52,728 nt of DNA from Thalassospira profundimaris (GCF_003326755.1 NZ_JPWH01000029.1:1-52728); one strand, 5' to 3'. Positions 1 to 9,441 are shown, counted from the first letter of the stretch. A program made the numbers and translations. The notes: generated from the sequence alone by a model not told the origin.

Positions 1-2
1 AA

Positions 3-3000
3 ACCGACAGCTTCAAGGCGGTGCGGATTGACAGCCTGCCTGCCAGCGGCACGTTGAAGTTTAATGGTACAGAGATCACGGCGCCGGGCAAGGTGGTCTC
101 TGTTGCCGATATTACCGATGGCAAGCTGGTTTACAGCCCGGCGGAAAATGTCAATGGCGACGCGGTGACGACCTTCACCTTCTCGGTCCAGGACAGCCGG
201 GACGGGTTTGACTCCACACCGAAAACGGTGACGGTGAATATCACCCCGTTGAACGATGCACCGACCTTCAACAACACGGTTGGTGTTGTCACCAGCGTGA
301 ATGAAAGCACCGATGCCAATAAGGGTGTACCGGCAACGGCGATTATTACCGGTGCGAATATCGGTGATATCGACCTTTCGACGACGGGTGCACTGTCGAG
401 CACGGTTTATGGTGAAGGCACGATCACGGTTGCGATTACCGGTGCCGATGCCAGCGAACAGCTGACGATTGACAGCTCGTTTGTCCTGCCCACCGGTGTG
501 ACGCAGAGCGGCGGTGCCGATGGCAGCAACCTTGTGATCACACTTGATAAAGACACGACGGTCGCCCAGGTGAATGCGATCCTGGATGCGATCCGTTACA
601 GCACCAATTCGGATACCTTTACCGGTGGTGAACGCACGATCACAACGACGCTGAGTGATGGCAAGGTTTCGACCGATGACGGCAATGTTCAGGCTGGCGG
701 TGATGCCGGTGGCCCGAATGCGCTGTCGGTTGATCTGGTCTCCAAGATCACGGTTGTTGAGAAGAACGACCCGCCTGTGATTAGCGGATCACCTGCCGTC
801 ACCGCAACGGAAGATACGGATTACGCCTTTAAAATTGGCGATTTCCATTATGAACAAAAAGGTGGCGAAAGCACGGTTGATACGGATCTGAACAAGATCA
901 CGGTCAAGAGCCTGCCGGACAGCACAAAAGGCAAGCTGTTGCTGCAGACCGGCACCAGTGGTGGCAACCCGGTTTATACGGAAGTCGCCGTGGGCCAGGA
1001 AATTTCGGCAGCGGATATTTCGGTAGGCAAGCTGGTTTACCGTGCGGATGCCAACCTGAACGGGCCGGAAGCCCAGACCAGCTTTACCTATAGCGTCTGG
1101 GACAAGGGCCATGCCGCGAGCAACAATGTGCCTGCGGAATCTGCTACTGGTACAATGGATATCAGCGTTACGGCGGTGAATGATGCGCCGGTCGTGAGCG
1201 GCACGACCACATCACCGGCGATGGTGATCAAGGATGACGGAACAGGCACAACCAGCACGGCAGCCCTTGCCAGCGGTGTGGCGGTATCGGACATCGATAT
1301 TACCACCGATGGCGATGTCAGCAGTTATGGGGGCGGTAGCATTACCGTCAACTTTACCGACGGGTATCAGCCGGGCGATCGTTTGTCTGTCAAGGGTGGT
1401 CTGTTGGCCGGGATGACCGGCGTAAGTGGCGGCAATGGCTCAGCACTGGTGATTTCGCTGGCCAATGATGCGACATCGGCACAGGTAAAGACGATTATTG
1501 AAGCCATTCGGTATGGCAGTGTTGATGCCGACCCGACAGCGAACAGGACCGATACCACGCGCGCCTATTCGATTGTTCTGAATGATGGCGACAATAATGC
1601 CGATGGCGGGGCCATTGACGGGGTTAACGATGCCGGTGGTCCGACCAGCCTGAATTCGGTGGCGCTGACGGGCACCATTACCTTCCGGTATCCGCCAACT
1701 GCAACCGACGATACGGTTACGGTATCGAAGAACACCACCACAGGAACGGGCAATGTCAAAACCAACGACAGTGACCCCGAACATACCGCTGATCCGGCCC
1801 ATGAAGCTGATTTCAGTGTGACTGAAGTGGATGGTGCGACGGGCAATGTGGGTAAAACCATTACCGGCACCTATGGCACGATCACGATCAAGGCGGATGG
1901 CAGTTACAGCTATCAGCTTGATACGAATAACCCGGCTGTGATCCAGCAATTGCCGGGCGATGCGGATTTGACGGAGAGTTTCACCTATCAGATTACCGAT
2001 AATGACGGGCAAACCGACACGGCCACCGTCCATATCAGGATTGTGGGTAACAACGAACCGCCTGAAGCAACCGATAACAGCAATTCCGTTAAGGTAGGAA
2101 ATAACGAAACCGCAAGCGGCAATGTTATTTCAGATAATGACGGGGATGGTGTTGATAAAAATACTGAAAATGTCAGCCAGACCCTGTCGGTTGTCGGAAT
2201 AAATGGCGGCACCGGCAATATTGGAACGGCGGTGACGGGAACCTACGGGACCCTGACGGTCAATGCCGATGGCAAATACAGCTATGTTTTGAATACCGGT
2301 AACAGTGCGGTACGAAACCTGCCGGTCGGTCAGACCCTGACGGATAGATTTACCTATACGCTCTCGGACGGGATCGATACCGATACGGCAACTGTGACCA
2401 TCACCATTGAGGGGCCGAATGCCTCCAAACCGCCGACGCCGCCAAAGCCGCCAAGCCCGCCAACGCCGGGCCCTGGCGAGACACCCGGGACCCCTGACCC
2501 GGGTCCTGGCGGTAATCCCGGACCGGGCAATGACCCCTATACACGGGTTGACAATACCTTTGGCTCCAAGGTGGATCTTCATTCATCACTGATCAATCCG
2601 GTGCGTTTGACCCTGGAATTGCAGGACCGTGTTGCCACGGCAACGGGCATTCAGTTGTTCCCGCTGCCAGCGACGGCCTTCCAGCATACGGATCCGACGG
2701 AAACGCTTGATATTGATGCATCCCAGCCCGATGGATCGCCGCTGCCGCCTTATGTGAACTTCAATGCCCAGAATATGGTGTTTGTTGTTGACGGGGATGC
2801 GGCACGTGCTGCCGGGGCGAAAAGCATCGATATTCGGGTGACGGGCCGGGATACCCGCGGCAATGAAGCGACCACGACTTTCACCATCTTGTTTACAGAT
2901 CGCAATGTGGATGCGCCTGGCGAGGAGAATGGTGAAAACGCCCCGAACCAGGAAGACGGTGCCAAGAATGGTCCGGAGAGCCCTGATGACGGGAATCCCG

Positions 3001-3239
3001 ACAACAAGAACCTGGAAAACGGCAATGCTCCTGATGCGGGGGACACCCCGCCAGACAATGCGAACAACCGTGCCGAGGCCCCGGTGTCAGACGGTGATGC
3101 CCTGGCCGGCATGGCGGCAAAAGAACGGATGTTGAGCCGTATTGCGCTTGATGCGCAGGCGATGAATTACGGTCGTCATGCCATTTTGGCGGAACGCGAG
3201 GCTTTACTGGCCGATTTTGCCGCCCTGTTTCGGGGATGA
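3..3239 (+). CDS. Giant cadherin/VCBS-repeat surface or secreted protein, 3' part only
   Basis: The reading frame is open from the first bases of the window, so this is the C-terminal part (about 1,078 residues) of a larger protein. Successive beta-sandwich repeats end in NDAP or NEPP linkers, typical of tandem cadherin/Ig-like domains. Two VCBS-like repeats (about 1690-2055 and 2055-2412) carry the motif GTYGT-L/I-T-x-x-ADG-x-YSY. A proline/glycine-rich linker follows (about 2413-2540), then a last domain resembling a dystroglycan-type cadherin fold (about 2570-2905), an acidic Asn/Glu/Gly-rich linker (about 2905-3080), and a predicted alpha-helical tail ending in FRG. I see no RTX nonapeptides (GGxGxD) and no LPxTG or autotransporter barrel. 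The four genes downstream on the same strand look like its export machinery. An adhesin or biofilm matrix role is inferred from architecture only. Confidence 0.85.
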   Translation, partial: TDSFKAVRIDSLPASGTLKFNGTEITAPGKVVSVADITDGKLVYSPAENVNGDAVTTFTFSVQDSRDGFDSTPKTVTVNITPLNDAPTFNNTVGVVTSVNESTDANKGVPATAIITGANIGDIDLSTTGALSSTVYGEGTITVAITGADASEQLTIDSSFVLPTGVTQSGGADGSNLVITLDKDTTVAQVNAILDAIRYSTNSDTFTGGERTITTTLSDGKVSTDDGNVQAGGDAGGPNALSVDLVSKITVVEKNDPPVISGSPAVTATEDTDYAFKIGDFHYEQKGGESTVDTDLNKITVKSLPDSTKGKLLLQTGTSGGNPVYTEVAVGQEISAADISVGKLVYRADANLNGPEAQTSFTYSVWDKGHAASNNVPAESATGTMDISVTAVNDAPVVSGTTTSPAMVIKDDGTGTTSTAALASGVAVSDIDITTDGDVSSYGGGSITVNFTDGYQPGDRLSVKGGLLAGMTGVSGGNGSALVISLANDATSAQVKTIIEAIRYGSVDADPTANRTDTTRAYSIVLNDGDNNADGGAIDGVNDAGGPTSLNSVALTGTITFRYPPTATDDTVTVSKNTTTGTGNVKTNDSDPEHTADPAHEADFSVTEVDGATGNVGKTITGTYGTITIKADGSYSYQLDTNNPAVIQQLPGDADLTESFTYQITDNDGQTDTATVHIRIVGNNEPPEATDNSNSVKVGNNETASGNVISDNDGDGVDKNTENVSQTLSVVGINGGTGNIGTAVTGTYGTLTVNADGKYSYVLNTGNSAVRNLPVGQTLTDRFTYTLSDGIDTDTATVTITIEGPNASKPPTPPKPPSPPTPGPGETPGTPDPGPGGNPGPGNDPYTRVDNTFGSKVDLHSSLINPVRLTLELQDRVATATGIQLFPLPATAFQHTDPTETLDIDASQPDGSPLPPYVNFNAQNMVFVVDGDAARAAGAKSIDIRVTGRDTRGNEATTTFTILFTDRNVDAPGEENGENAPNQEDGAKNGPESPDDGNPDNKNLENGNAPDAGDTPPDNANNRAEAPVSDGDALAGMAAKERMLSRIALDAQAMNYGRHAILAEREALLADFAALFRG

Positions 3240-3440
3240 AGATGAATAAGTGCATGTGAAAATAAAAAAGAAGGTGATCCGGAGGTCGTGCCAACGGCTT
3301 CCGGACAGGATTCGAGTGGGTGGGCCGCGTAAAACGCGACCTTTGAAAGGGGGAGTTCACAGCGTGTTAAAGACGGGTTGTCCGTGCAGCCAGTCGATGC
3401 GCTGTTGGACATGCTTCTTTTAAGGGGGAGAAAGAAGCCA

Positions 3441-5015
3441 ATGGTTACGGAAATGCAAAAGAAGAAAAAATCTTTGGGTGAGACGTTTGTGAACAAGGGT
3501 TTGCCGGTGATGGCGGCAATCCTGTTTCTGAGCGGGTGTGCCGTGAAAATGGAACCGATCAGCGATGCCGATATTGCCGCTGCCGCGCAACATGATATGG
3601 AAATGATCAGGGCGTCGGTACCGCCGATCACCAAGCCGCTGACATTGTCCGACGCGATTGCACGGGCCTTGAAATATAATCTGTCAAACCGTGTCAAGAT
3701 TATGGAATCCGCGCTTGCCACCAAGAATTTTGATTTGGCAAAGCTCGACATGATGCCGCTTTTCAAGGCGGATGGCGGTTATACCGCCCGAACCGGTAAA
3801 AATGCCACCAACAGCCGGGATTATCGGACGGATGTTGAATCCACGTCCTATTCCTATTCCGATGATCCGCAGCATTGGGACGGCAATTTGCGGTTCAGTT
3901 TCAATATTCTTGATTTTGGCATCAGTTACTTGCAGGCCAAGCAGGAAGCCGACCGTGCGGTGATTGCCCTTCATGCCCGTACCAAATCAATGGCGCGGCT
4001 GATTCAGGAAGTGCGCACATCCTTTTGGCGAGTGGTTTTGCTCGAGCGGATCGCCCCGCAGGTCGATGATTTGCTGGCGCGCGCTGATCAGGCGATGAAG
4101 GATCTGGAAACGGCCCGCAAGGAAGGGTTGCGTCCGCCACTGGCCGTGCTTGAAGACAAGCGCGCCCTGATCGAGATCATCCAGCAGCTTGAAACCATGC
4201 AGCAATCCATCGGCGCGGCGCGGATTGACCTGGCGTCCCTGATCAATGCGCCCAGTGGCACGCCTTTCAAATTGAAGGCTGCGGGCGATTTCCCGTCCCT
4301 GCCGCGCAACAAGCCCGATTTTGACAAGCTGGAACTTTATGCCCTGGTTCATTCGTCGGATTATACTGACGAGATTTATAATCTCCGTATCGCCCGGAAT
4401 GAGTCGCGCAAGGCGATTGCCCGCCTGTTTCCCTCGCTCGAGGGGTTCGGCTCGTTTAATGCCGATACTAACCATTTTCTGGCCGATCCGTCCTGGTATG
4501 AAGCCGGGGCGCGGGTGTCGTGGAATCTTTTTAACGTGTTGCGCCTTGATGATGTCAACGAAACCAATGACGCGCGCCGCAACATGACCGTGGCGCGCCG
4601 GCTGGCGGCCAATATGGCGGTGATTACATCGGTGCATGTCTCGTGGCAGGAATATGCCGATTCCAATGCCCGTCTGGACCAGGCAAAGCGCATTGATGAT
4701 CTGGACAAGGAAATTTCCAGGCTGACCGATCAATCGGTGGCAACCGACGCGGCAACCGGCATGGAACGGATCCGAAGTGAAATCCGGGCCTTGCGCTCGG
4801 CGGTGGCGCGCGTTCTGGCCTATTCGGATGCACAGGATGCCTATGGGCGTTTCCTGTTCAGCCTTGGTCTTGTCCCTGATGTCAGTGATTCCCTGAACGC
4901 GCCGGAGGCCCAGTTGTCCGCCCGGATCAAAGAATCGCTTGATAAGTGGGATGATGGTGATTTGCCGTCGATCGACACGGTCGGAACCATGCCCGATTTT
5001 ATCGAAGAGAAATAG
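3441..5015 (+). CDS. TolC-family outer membrane efflux lipoprotein
   Basis: Predicted 524-residue outer membrane channel protein of the TolC/OEP family. The ATG at 3441 has a good Shine-Dalgarno (GGGGGAG near 3424); an in-frame TTG at 3378 would place 21 unlikely residues before it. The N-terminus has a hydrophobic stretch ending in the lipobox LSGC with Cys at residue 33, so the mature protein should be lipid-anchored, as in the OprM/NodT branch. The two-fold repeat of long coiled-coil helices separated by short strands is visible (for example LTLSDAIARAL early, and ESRKAIARLFPSLEGFGSF in the second half). It lies about 200 bases after the giant repeat protein and 57 before the first adaptor, which suggests one transcript. 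It would form the outer membrane exit of the export system. Substrate specificity is inferred from context. Confidence 0.9.
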   Translation: MVTEMQKKKKSLGETFVNKGLPVMAAILFLSGCAVKMEPISDADIAAAAQHDMEMIRASVPPITKPLTLSDAIARALKYNLSNRVKIMESALATKNFDLAKLDMMPLFKADGGYTARTGKNATNSRDYRTDVESTSYSYSDDPQHWDGNLRFSFNILDFGISYLQAKQEADRAVIALHARTKSMARLIQEVRTSFWRVVLLERIAPQVDDLLARADQAMKDLETARKEGLRPPLAVLEDKRALIEIIQQLETMQQSIGAARIDLASLINAPSGTPFKLKAAGDFPSLPRNKPDFDKLELYALVHSSDYTDEIYNLRIARNESRKAIARLFPSLEGFGSFNADTNHFLADPSWYEAGARVSWNLFNVLRLDDVNETNDARRNMTVARRLAANMAVITSVHVSWQEYADSNARLDQAKRIDDLDKEISRLTDQSVATDAATGMERIRSEIRALRSAVARVLAYSDAQDAYGRFLFSLGLVPDVSDSLNAPEAQLSARIKESLDKWDDGDLPSIDTVGTMPDFIEEK

Positions 5016-5072
5016 AATTTGAACAGGTCGTTCAGGCAGGTATGTGTTGCCTGAGCGCACGGAGAGAATAGC

Positions 5073-5966
5073 GTGAGCAGACGAAAAACGGGATTTTTCA
5101 CAATGATGCTGGTGGTGTCTTTGGCACTGCTGCAAACGGTGTGGGGGCTTGGGTCTGTTGCAATGGCAGCCCAGGGAGATGGCATTGGCAAAATTGATTT
5201 GCCCGCCCTGGCCCCAATGCCGGATGTCAGTGGAAATTTTCCCGAAACCGACCCGGCAAATGACCGGTTTCAGGGCTCGGTTAGGGCGAAAATTCGCCCG
5301 ATGCAGCACGCTGTTTTATCCGCCCCCCTTGCCGCAACCCTTTTGACCCTGGGCGCACGTGAAGGCAGCCGGGTAAAAAAGGGCGATGTGCTGATGAAGT
5401 TTGACTGCACCCCGCTGGAAGCGCAGTTGATTGTCGCCCAAACCCGCCGCGATGCGGCCCGGACCAAGCTGGATGTCAATGAACGGCTGGAAAAGATTCA
5501 TAATGTCAGCAAGCTGGATCTGGCGCTGAGCCGTTCGGAAGTTGCCCTGAGCGACGCTGACATCAAGGGCATACGGGCGCAACTGGCGCAATGTACGGTG
5601 GAAGCCCCCTTTTCAGGTGTGGTGACACAGCAAATGGTTCAGGCCCGCGAATTTACCAATCCCGGTGATCCGGTTTTGCGGCTGGTGAATATTGATGATC
5701 TCGAAATTGAAATGGTCGTGCCCTCCAGCCTTATTCGCAAGCTCCATAGTGGGGATCACTTCATATTGCATGTCGATGAGCTTGATCGCGATATTGAATC
5801 GACCATCAAATATGTCGTGCGCGAGGTGGACCCGGTCAGCCAGACCGTGCGCGTGATTGGCATGCCGGTCAAAGCCGACCCCGATTTGCTGCCCGGTATG
5901 AGCGGCAATGTCCGGTTTGAATTTGGCAAACAGGTTTCCGCCCTGACGGGGGCGGATATAAACTAA
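5073..5966 (+). CDS. HlyD/MFP-type periplasmic adaptor with signal peptide
   Basis: 297 residues, GTG start preceded by GGAGAG. A cleavable signal peptide is evident: basic start, hydrophobic core, and a probable AMA-AQ cleavage near residue 32. The body has the membrane fusion protein pattern: a lipoyl-like half (LLTLGAREGSRVKKGDVLMKFD), a short coiled-coil hairpin, the second lipoyl half (AQCTVEAPFSGVVTQ) and a beta-barrel segment. It is soluble-periplasmic, with no transmembrane helix after cleavage, unlike the second adaptor just downstream. Its stop codon TAA overlaps the next ATG by one base, so the two are translationally coupled. It probably bridges the TolC-like channel to an inner membrane component. 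No RND pump or ABC ATPase gene is adjacent. Confidence 0.88.
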   Translation: MSRRKTGFFTMMLVVSLALLQTVWGLGSVAMAAQGDGIGKIDLPALAPMPDVSGNFPETDPANDRFQGSVRAKIRPMQHAVLSAPLAATLLTLGAREGSRVKKGDVLMKFDCTPLEAQLIVAQTRRDAARTKLDVNERLEKIHNVSKLDLALSRSEVALSDADIKGIRAQLAQCTVEAPFSGVVTQQMVQAREFTNPGDPVLRLVNIDDLEIEMVVPSSLIRKLHSGDHFILHVDELDRDIESTIKYVVREVDPVSQTVRVIGMPVKADPDLLPGMSGNVRFEFGKQVSALTGADIN

Positions 5967-7309
5967 TGTCGACACAGGATAACGGGGCGGGCGCACGCGG
6001 GCTTGCCAATCTTTTGCTGTTGCAGGACCGCATTCGTGATGCGGACAGCCGGGCGGCCCTGGGCGCGGTTGTGGTGAATGATACGCGCATTATCGTCCCC
6101 TTTGATATTGCCGTATTCTGGCAGGGAGAGCGCGGCCGGGGGGATGTGCTGGCAGTATCGAACCTGCCCGAACCCGAACGGCAGTCGGCCTTTACGCTCT
6201 GGAGCAAAAAGCTGTGCGGTCATTTGTCGCGCGCCCGCCATCAAAGCCCGACCCGTGTTGAGGTAGAAGATATTGATCAAAGCCTGCAGGTGGACTGGCC
6301 CCATTATCTGCCAGCCCATTCGCTGTGGCTGCCTTTGCGCGCGCCAGGGGGCTATGATTTGGGCGGGCTGCTGCTCTCGCGGTCGAAAGCCTGGCAGGAT
6401 GAAGAATTGCGTGTGCTGGATCGCCTGGCAAAAAGCACGGCGTTTTCGCTGGAATTTCTCATGCGCCGTCGGCGTCGTCGTCACTTGCTGCGCAATCGCA
6501 AACGGTTTTTGTTGGCCGGGATTGGTGTGGCTGCCATTGCCGCAGCCATGTTCATCAAGGTGCCATTGACCATTCTGGCCCCGGCCGAGGTCGTGCCCCT
6601 GGACCCGTATGTGGTGCGGGCCCCCTTGCGCGGTGTAGTGGAAACCGTGGATGTTGAGGCCAATCAAACGGTCAAGGCAGGCGACAGCCTGGTGCATATG
6701 GATGCGACCCAGCTTGAAACCGACCTGGCCGTGGCACGCCAGGAATATGAAATTGCCATTGCCGAATATCGCCGTGCCCAGCAGGCCGCCAGTTCGGACC
6801 GGGAATCATCCAGCCAGATGCAGGTTTTGCTCTCGCGCGTGCATCAGAAAAATGCCGAACTGGATTATATCACCAATCAGCTTGCCCGTGCCGACATCAA
6901 GGCCCCGCAGGATGGCGTGGTGATTTTACCGGGTAGAACGGAAATGGAAGGTCTGCCGGTATCCCAGGGGGAACGGTTGATGGTGCTGGCCGACCCCAAA
7001 TCGGTCGAGATGGAGCTGTGGCTGCCGGTCAAGGACCGTATTCCCCTGCATGATGATAACCGGGTGGTGCTGTTTTTGAATGTCGAGCCGGACCATCCCT
7101 ACGAAGCCAAAATTCATCTGGTGGATTTTCAGGCCAAAAATTCACCCGCCGGGGTACTGTCTTTTCGTGCCCGCGCCAGTTTTGAGGGCAAGGATCGCCC
7201 GCGCGTGGGCCTGCGCGGTGTTGCCAAAATATATGGCGACGATGTGCCGCTTTATGTGCTGCTGTTCCGTCGCCCGTGGGCGGCCTTGCGGCCGTGGCTG
7301 GAACTTTAG
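5966..7309 (+). CDS. GAF-like domain plus HlyD-type membrane-anchored adaptor
   Basis: 447 residues with an unusual order. Residues about 10-165 form a cytoplasmic GAF-like region (LLLLQDRIRDADSRAALGAVVV at the start, later GGLLLSRSKAWQDEELRVLDRLA, which is the typical closing GAF helix). A strongly basic arginine run follows (about 167-180), then one transmembrane helix (about 181-197), then a periplasmic lipoyl/coiled-coil/barrel adaptor (APLRGVVETVDVEANQTVKAGDSL; second half ARADIKAPQDGVVILPG). The positive run before the helix supports N-in topology. Standard HlyD proteins have a short cytoplasmic N-terminus, so the GAF-like part may be a sensor or contact site. The start overlaps the preceding stop by one base, and the gene ends 11 bases before the M50 fusion. 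The GAF call is by pattern only. Confidence 0.8.
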   Translation: MSTQDNGAGARGLANLLLLQDRIRDADSRAALGAVVVNDTRIIVPFDIAVFWQGERGRGDVLAVSNLPEPERQSAFTLWSKKLCGHLSRARHQSPTRVEVEDIDQSLQVDWPHYLPAHSLWLPLRAPGGYDLGGLLLSRSKAWQDEELRVLDRLAKSTAFSLEFLMRRRRRRHLLRNRKRFLLAGIGVAAIAAAMFIKVPLTILAPAEVVPLDPYVVRAPLRGVVETVDVEANQTVKAGDSLVHMDATQLETDLAVARQEYEIAIAEYRRAQQAASSDRESSSQMQVLLSRVHQKNAELDYITNQLARADIKAPQDGVVILPGRTEMEGLPVSQGERLMVLADPKSVEMELWLPVKDRIPLHDDNRVVLFLNVEPDHPYEAKIHLVDFQAKNSPAGVLSFRARASFEGKDRPRVGLRGVAKIYGDDVPLYVLLFRRPWAALRPWLEL

Positions 7310-7320
7310 GGAGCCCCGGC

Positions 7321-9441
7321 ATGGCAGCACCGGCACTTTCCTTTGGTCCGCCCGGTCCGCGTTCGGAACCGCCCCCGGTTTTGCGCCGCGATCTGGATAT
7401 TGTACCGGGTGAGCCGGAGCGAAACGGACGACCGGTTTATATTTTGCATGATGCGGCAGCGGGGCGACATTTTCAGCTTGATCCGGTGACGGTTGATTTG
7501 TTGCCGCTGATTGATGGTCGCCCGGCTGATAAAATTTCGCAACTGGCGGAAAAATATCTCGGTCATACCGTCTCGGTCGAGGAAATCACCCGGTTGTTTG
7601 GCTTTTTGCGCGCCCATAATCTGGTGCTGTGTGATGATGTGCAGCATGGCCGCCATAAAACCCAGCTTAAAATGAAGCCCGGTATCGCGGCGAAACTGGT
7701 GAAATCCTATATTTCGTTTCGCATTCCGCTGGTGACACCCGACCTGTTTTTAAACCGCACCATTGGTTATGTGCGCTGGCTGGCCTCCGCGCCGATGGTG
7801 TTTTTGCATGTGTGTGCCGCCCTTGCCGGGATTTATCTGGTTTCGCGCCAGCCTGATATTTTCCTCCATACCCTGCGCGGGTTTTTGTCGTTTGAAGGCA
7901 TTGTTGCCTATGGTTTGGCGGTAACAGCAGTCAAGGCCTTTCACGAGCTGTCACATGCCTATACCGCCAAGGCACATGGCTTGCGGGTGCCGGTGATCGG
8001 CGTGGCCTTTATCGTGTTTTGGCCGGTACTTTATACCGACACCACGGATGCCTGGCGCCTGCCCAGCCGACGTGACAGGCTTGAAATCGGCGCGGCCGGG
8101 GTCTTGTGCGAACTGGTGATTGCCGCCTGGTCGATGCTGCTATGGAATCTGTTTCCCGACGGGCCCATCGGTTCGATCCTGTTTTTGTTTGGCACCAGCA
8201 CCTGGATTCTCAGCCTGTTTGTCAATTTGAATCCGCTGATGCGCTATGACGGCTATTACCTGTTTTCCGATCTGGTGCGCGAACGCAACCTTGAAAGCCG
8301 TGCCCATGCCGTTTGCCGCTGGAAACTGCGCGAGGTGGTTTTGGGCCTTGGCGCACCCCCGCCCGAAAAGCCGACTTTGCTGCTGTTGGGTTTTGGTTTT
8401 ACCATTTGGGTTTACCGGTTCCTGCTGTTTTTTGGCATTGCGCTTGCGGTCTATCACCTGTTTTTCAAAACACTGGGGATCGTGCTTTTCCTGGTGGAAA
8501 TCTATTTCTTCATCGCCCGGCCGATCATAAAGGAAATCGTTGTGTGGTTTTCATTTGGCAAATTGCTGAAATTCAATTTTGCGCTGATACGGTCGCTTGC
8601 GATATTGGGGCTGTTTCTGGCGTGGCTGTTCATTCCCTGGCAGGGCGAGGTCAGCGCGCCAGCAGTTTTGACCCTGCCCTATAATACGGTCTATGCGCCA
8701 ATGGCAGCGAGGGTGGAACAGGTTTTGGTGACAAGCGGGCAGGTGGTGAAAAAGGGTGATGTAATTGCCCAATTGCAATCGCCGGAGCTTGATGAACAAA
8801 TCCGCATTGCCGAACTCAAACGTGCCGAACTGGCCTGGGAAAATGCCAGCATTGGTGTGGATGCCCTGCGCCAGAATCGGGCGCTGGTGCTGGCAAGCCA
8901 GCTTGCCACCCAGGAACGGGTCTTGCGCGGCCAGCAGGCGCAAAAGGCACGATTGGAGCTGCATGCCCCGGTTTCGGGCAAAATTGTCGATATGAATCCC
9001 AACCTTAACCAGGGTGGCTGGGTGGCTGCCGATGAACAGGTTTTATCGGTGGTGGGGAACGGGGCGGAAATTATCGCCTATCTTGATGAAATCTCCCTGC
9101 CGCGGATCGAACCGGGGGCGAAGGCGCGGTTTTATTCCGAAGATGGCGTGATGAAACCGGTTTCGGCCACTGTGACCCGCATTGATGCCACCGGTGTCAC
9201 CAACCTGACCGAGCCCTATATGCGCTCGCAAAATGGCGGGCCGATTGAAACACTGGAACAGCCCGATAAAAGCTTTGTTCCCGGCCGCGCCATTTATCGC
9301 GTCGTCCTGCATAACGATACCGGTGCCACCGTGCCCAGCGCTATGCGCGGCAAGGTCATCATCACCGCCCGTCCCGAAAGCCAGTTTGCCAAACTCTCGC
9401 GCCGGATGATGTCGCTGCTGCAACGTGAAAGTCAGCTTTAG
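7321..9441 (+). CDS. PqqD-like / M50 site-2-protease / HlyD adaptor fusion membrane protein
   Basis: 706 residues from the ATG at 7321 (AGGGAG just upstream); an in-frame GTG at 7276 inside the previous gene is less likely. Residues about 25-105 resemble a PqqD-like winged-helix module. The middle is a polytopic membrane domain with an intact zinc metalloprotease signature: HELSH at residues 208-212 and, about 90 residues later, NPLMRYDG with Asp at about 310, the third ligand position of M50/site-2 proteases. From about residue 450 a lipoyl/coiled-coil/barrel adaptor follows (APMAARVEQVLVTSGQVVKKGD; later LHAPVSGKIVDM). Protease, regulatory domain and adaptor in one chain suggest an inner membrane platform that could process or release the giant repeat protein encoded upstream. 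Proteolytic activity is predicted from ligands only. Confidence 0.82.
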   Translation: MAAPALSFGPPGPRSEPPPVLRRDLDIVPGEPERNGRPVYILHDAAAGRHFQLDPVTVDLLPLIDGRPADKISQLAEKYLGHTVSVEEITRLFGFLRAHNLVLCDDVQHGRHKTQLKMKPGIAAKLVKSYISFRIPLVTPDLFLNRTIGYVRWLASAPMVFLHVCAALAGIYLVSRQPDIFLHTLRGFLSFEGIVAYGLAVTAVKAFHELSHAYTAKAHGLRVPVIGVAFIVFWPVLYTDTTDAWRLPSRRDRLEIGAAGVLCELVIAAWSMLLWNLFPDGPIGSILFLFGTSTWILSLFVNLNPLMRYDGYYLFSDLVRERNLESRAHAVCRWKLREVVLGLGAPPPEKPTLLLLGFGFTIWVYRFLLFFGIALAVYHLFFKTLGIVLFLVEIYFFIARPIIKEIVVWFSFGKLLKFNFALIRSLAILGLFLAWLFIPWQGEVSAPAVLTLPYNTVYAPMAARVEQVLVTSGQVVKKGDVIAQLQSPELDEQIRIAELKRAELAWENASIGVDALRQNRALVLASQLATQERVLRGQQAQKARLELHAPVSGKIVDMNPNLNQGGWVAADEQVLSVVGNGAEIIAYLDEISLPRIEPGAKARFYSEDGVMKPVSATVTRIDATGVTNLTEPYMRSQNGGPIETLEQPDKSFVPGRAIYRVVLHNDTGATVPSAMRGKVIITARPESQFAKLSRRMMSLLQRESQL

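Noticed and set aside
3987..5309. 440-codon antisense frame over the TolC-like and adaptor genes
   Set aside because: Shadow of real coding genes with recognisable domains in the opposite direction.
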